Source of the DNA: Burkholderiales bacterium
Lineage (GTDB): Bacteria; Pseudomonadota; Gammaproteobacteria; Burkholderiales; SG8-39
Reading direction: 5' to 3'
DNA length: 47,245 nt
Assembly: GCA_020845995.1 (NCBI GenBank)
Contig: JADLES010000001.1
Location: 1-47,245 of the forward strand
Positions 44,774 to 47,245 of the stretch are shown here, one piece after another. Each line of letters opens with the position of its first letter. The first letter of the stretch is position 1. Below the pieces are notes generated by a model. It did no database searches. It was not told the origin of the DNA and was given only the letters and a program-made list of their open reading frames with translations. A program made the translations under genes and the position numbers.

Positions 44774-45046
44774 CTACTTGGCGGGCGGCACGTAGCCCGA
44801 GGCCGCGTCGGCGCCGTCGCCGAAGAAGTGCTTCTCCATCTGCTCCTCGAGGTACTTGCGCGCGCGGACGTCGGCGAGGTTGAGCCGGTTCTCGTTCACC
44901 AGCATGGTCTGGTGCCGGATCCACTGCGCCCAGGCTTCCTTGGAGACGTTCTCGTAGATTCGCTTGCCGAGCGCGCCGGGGTAGGTCGGCCGCTCGAGAC
45001 CCTCCGCCTCGCAGCCAAGCTTCACGCATTTCACCATTCGTGCCAT
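44774..45046 (-). CDS. yggX: Fe(2+)-trafficking / oxidative-damage protection protein
   Basis: This 90-residue cytoplasmic protein of the YggX family helps deliver or shield iron and protects iron-sulfur proteins from oxidants. Cys7 (MARMVKC) matches the conserved cysteine, and [21 protein letters not shown] and [12 protein letters not shown] are the family core. The ATG at 45046 gives the standard length; an open frame upstream has no homology. It lies 14 bp after argA, as in several betaproteobacteria, and before the receiver-protein gene. Confidence 0.95.
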   Translation of the reverse strand: MARMVKCVKLGCEAEGLERPTYPGALGKRIYENVSKEAWAQWIRHQTMLVNENRLNLADVRARKYLEEQMEKHFFGDGADAASGYVPPAK

Positions 45047-45060
45047 GGAATCCCTCGCGC

Positions 45061-46380
45061 CTACAGTCGCTTCAGGAACACCTTCGAGCCGCGCTTCCAA
45101 TTATAGAGGGTCCGCCGCTCTTCGGGCAGGACCGCCGGGTCCGCCTCGCGGAAGCCTTGCGCGATGAACCAGTGCTGCGCGCGCGTGGTGAGCGCGAACA
45201 TGCGGCGGATGCGCGCCTGCCGCGCGCGCGCTTCGCAGGCGAGCAGCAGCCGCTCGCCGTAGCCCGAGTCGCGAAGCTCGGGCGCCACCGCGAGGCAGGC
45301 GAGCTCGGCGCTGCCCGCCTCGCGAAAAGGATAGAGGGCGGCGCAGGCGAGGATGCTGCCGTCGTGCTCGATCACCTCGAAATTGGCGATTTCCTGCTCC
45401 AGACGCTCCCGGCCGCGCTTGACCAGCGTGCCGTCCGCCTCCAGCGGCTCGATCAGCGCGAGGATGCCGCCGACATCCTCGAGTCTCGCCGGCCGCAGCT
45501 TCTCCACCGGATCCGCGGTGATCATGGTGCCCGCGCCCGAGTGCGTGAACAGCTCCAGCAGCGTCGCGCCCTCGGCGCGGCGCGCGACCAGGTGCGCGCG
45601 GCCGACACCCGAGCGCACGGCGGCGAGCGCATGCGCGATGGCGCGCCGGGTCGGCGCGGCGAGGCCGTCCTTCCTGAGCAGCTCGTCGGCCTCGCGCGCG
45701 GTCAGCTCCGAGAGAACCTGCCCCTTGCGCCCCGCGGGCAGCTCGTCGACGACCAGCAGCAGCTTGTCCGCCTTCAGGGCGCGCGCCGCGCTCTCGGCGA
45801 CATCCTCCCAGGCGAGGTTGAACACCTCGCCGGTGGGCGAGTAGCCGATGTGCGGGATCAGTACGACTTCACCCGCCTCCAGGCGCCTCGCGATCGCCAC
45901 CGCATCCACCTTGCGCACGGTGCCGGTGAACTGGAAATCCACGCCGTCGACCACGCCGACGGGCTTGGCCGCGATGTAGTTGCCGGAAGCGACGCGGATC
46001 TGCGCGCCGGCCATCGGCGAGTTGGGCAGTCCCTGCGACAGGAGCGCCTCGATCTCGACGCGCAGGACGCCGGCCGCGTGCTTCACCGCGAGCAGGGAGT
46101 TCGCGTCCGTGACGCGCAGGCCCTTCGCGTAGCGCGAGCGCTGGCGCTTGGCGCGCAGCTCCGCCTCGATCTGCGGGCGCGCGCCGTGCACCAGCACGAG
46201 GCGGATGCCGAGCGCCGCGAGCAGGTTGAGGTCGTGCAGGAAGCGCACGAAGCGCGTGCGTTCGGCGACCACTTCGCCGCCGAAGCCGATGACGAAGCTG
46301 CGGCCGCGAAAGGCGTGCACGTACGGCGCCGCCTGGCGGAACCAGCGCACGAAAGCTTCCGGGTGCGGCAGCGTGGGCAT
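45061..46380 (-). CDS. argA: N-acetylglutamate synthase
   Basis: It makes N-acetylglutamate from glutamate and acetyl-CoA, the first step of arginine synthesis. The 439-residue protein has an N-terminal amino-acid-kinase-like domain ([32 protein letters not shown]; about 20-285) that binds arginine for feedback control. A C-terminal GNAT acetyltransferase domain (about 295-439) includes [20 protein letters not shown]. This is the classical two-domain ArgA. AGGA lies just before the ATG at 46380; the frame upstream to 46497 is without homology. It heads the argA-yggX-receiver group. Confidence 0.95.
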   Translation of the reverse strand: MPTLPHPEAFVRWFRQAAPYVHAFRGRSFVIGFGGEVVAERTRFVRFLHDLNLLAALGIRLVLVHGARPQIEAELRAKRQRSRYAKGLRVTDANSLLAVKHAAGVLRVEIEALLSQGLPNSPMAGAQIRVASGNYIAAKPVGVVDGVDFQFTGTVRKVDAVAIARRLEAGEVVLIPHIGYSPTGEVFNLAWEDVAESAARALKADKLLLVVDELPAGRKGQVLSELTAREADELLRKDGLAAPTRRAIAHALAAVRSGVGRAHLVARRAEGATLLELFTHSGAGTMITADPVEKLRPARLEDVGGILALIEPLEADGTLVKRGRERLEQEIANFEVIEHDGSILACAALYPFREAGSAELACLAVAPELRDSGYGERLLLACEARARQARIRRMFALTTRAQHWFIAQGFREADPAVLPEERRTLYNWKRGSKVFLKRL

Positions 46381-46487
46381 GGGATCCTGAAGGTTCTGAT
46401 TCGCAAGGGATTCTAAGGCACGCGGACCGGCGGTCAACCGGTTTTCCGGGGGCGCGTTATTCTTGGGCATTCCTTGCGGAGGAAACC

Positions 46488-47018
46488 ATGCGCGCAATCC
46501 AAGCTCTGGCCATCGCCCTGCTGCTGGGCACCCCGGCCGCCCACGCGAGCGAAGAGGCGGACGACTGGAAGCTGATCGGCGGCATTCTCGCGCTGGTGCA
46601 GCAGATCGTGCACCAGGCGGCGAACTCGCCCGATCCGGCTGCCGCGCAAAAGAGCGTCGAATCGATCCTGTCGGGCGGCAACGAGCAGGCGAACCGGATC
46701 GCCGCCAGCGTGACCGAAGAAATGCTGAGCGACGTGCCGCCCGAGCAGCGGGGCGTGATTGCCGCGATCGGCCGCGACTTGTTCACGCTGGCCCGCCGGG
46801 AGCAGGCGCGCGCCGCGGCGCAGCCGGGCGTCACGGCGCAGCCGGTCGCCGCCGAGCCGTCGCGGGACGATGCGCTGCAGGCGCGCAAAGACCTGCACGG
46901 CATGGGCCTGCGCTACTGGGACGAGCAGCAGTTTCTCGAGGCGGTGCGGCGCGGCGACAGGATCGCGGTGGACCTGTTTCTCGCCGCCAAGGGCTTGCAG
47001 GGCAAGGCCGGCAACTAG
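46488..47018 (+). CDS. secreted protein with a single ankyrin-like motif
   Basis: This 176-residue protein has a signal peptide MRAIQALAIALLLGTPAAHA, so it is exported. Residues 22-110 are predicted helical. After a Pro/Ala-rich linker the C-terminus GLRYWDEQQFLEAVRRGDRI followed by AVDLFLAAKGL resembles the N-terminal cap of ankyrin-repeat proteins, but no further repeats follow. I do not recognise a family name. A GGAGG ribosome site precedes the ATG, and a TATTCT -10-like hexamer lies just upstream. Its TAG shares the sequence CTAG with the TAG of rsmE on the opposite strand. Confidence 0.7.
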   Translation: MRAIQALAIALLLGTPAAHASEEADDWKLIGGILALVQQIVHQAANSPDPAAAQKSVESILSGGNEQANRIAASVTEEMLSDVPPEQRGVIAAIGRDLFTLARREQARAAAQPGVTAQPVAAEPSRDDALQARKDLHGMGLRYWDEQQFLEAVRRGDRIAVDLFLAAKGLQGKAGN

Positions 47019-47245
47019 AATTCGCCCGCGATCGCGTTGAGCGCCGCCAGCGCGGCGAGCGCCGCCGTTTCGGTCCTCAGCACGCGCGGCCCCAGCCGCA
47101 CCGGCGAGAAGCCGGCCCGCAGCAGACCCTGCTCCTCCTCGGCGCTGAACCCTCCTTCCGGGCCCACCGCAAGGGTGAGAGGCCCTTTGCTGATCCCGGC
47201 AAGACCTTTCGACCCCGCGGGCGAGAGCAGCAGCTTCGCGCCCGC
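47015..47245 (-). CDS. rsmE: 16S rRNA m3U1498 methyltransferase, C-terminal part (cut by window edge)
   Basis: Only the last 76 codons are inside the window. They contain the SPOUT/trefoil-knot methyl-donor site LAVGPEGGFSAEEEQG followed by RLGPRVLRTETAALAAL, which is diagnostic of RsmE. The enzyme methylates N3 of U1498 in 16S rRNA. The N-terminal PUA-like domain and start lie beyond the window. The stop TAG (complement of 47015-47017) overlaps the stop of the convergent secreted-protein gene by two bases. Confidence 0.92.
   Translation of the reverse strand, partial: AGAKLLLSPAGSKGLAGISKGPLTLAVGPEGGFSAEEEQGLLRAGFSPVRLGPRVLRTETAALAALAALNAIAGEF

Overview
The window is a GC-rich, densely coded bacterial chromosome segment. 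I infer a betaproteobacterium, probably Burkholderiales or a close relative. The reasons are three orphan Bug/TctC-type periplasmic receptors, a YggX iron-trafficking protein beside a two-domain ArgA, the high GC content, and many short acyl-CoA and transport operons. I saw no tRNA, rRNA, CRISPR array, insertion sequence or prophage.

Layout. 1-950: a membrane protein of unknown function, the 3' scrap of a VapC toxin gene and an inverted repeat. 948-8695: a ferredoxin-type flavin reductase, gdhA (with an FNR-like dyad upstream), panB, a giant fused indolepyruvate ferredoxin oxidoreductase, and convergent to it a flavoprotein that keeps the substrate-binding residues of iodotyrosine deiodinase. 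8766-16234: a NarK-type nitrate/nitrite carrier, then on the plus strand a Bug receptor, a RidA-like protein, a BT1-like carrier and an EmrA/EmrB-type efflux pair.

16197-25666 looks like one catabolic module read outward from an 89-bp divergent promoter. On the minus strand are an ADP-forming acyl-CoA synthetase, an acrylyl-CoA reductase-like protein, an ACAD10/11-like dehydrogenase and a tandem hot-dog thioesterase. On the plus strand are an IclR regulator, a second acyl-CoA dehydrogenase, a Bug receptor and a nitronate monooxygenase-like flavoprotein, all coupled by 4-nt overlaps. Together they could import a carboxylate, activate it to a CoA ester, oxidise or reduce it and release it. The substrate is unknown.

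25797-31562 is a plus-strand series: a urocanate hydratase without the rest of the Hut pathway, a Bug receptor, a LivK-type binding protein, a creatininase-family amidohydrolase and a crotonase. I propose it handles an imidazole-acrylate or related ring compound. 31577-37901 (minus strand) is a TRAP transporter with two tandem, 63% identical DctP receptors, preceded by a small dimeric-barrel protein and a GMC alcohol oxidoreductase. 38067-41982 is a complete NMT1/SsuA-type ABC importer followed by an amidase.

42037-47245 is mostly housekeeping: an EamA exporter, a small membrane protein, rpiA behind a nested hairpin and terminator, an operon argA-yggX-receiver protein, a secreted protein with one ankyrin-like motif, and the C-terminal end of rsmE cut by the window edge.

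Overall the segment is rich in uptake receptors (seven solute-binding proteins of four classes) and in CoA-ester and amide-cleaving enzymes. This fits an organism that scavenges many small carboxylates and N-heterocycles. Functions are inferred from motifs read by eye; no database search was possible.
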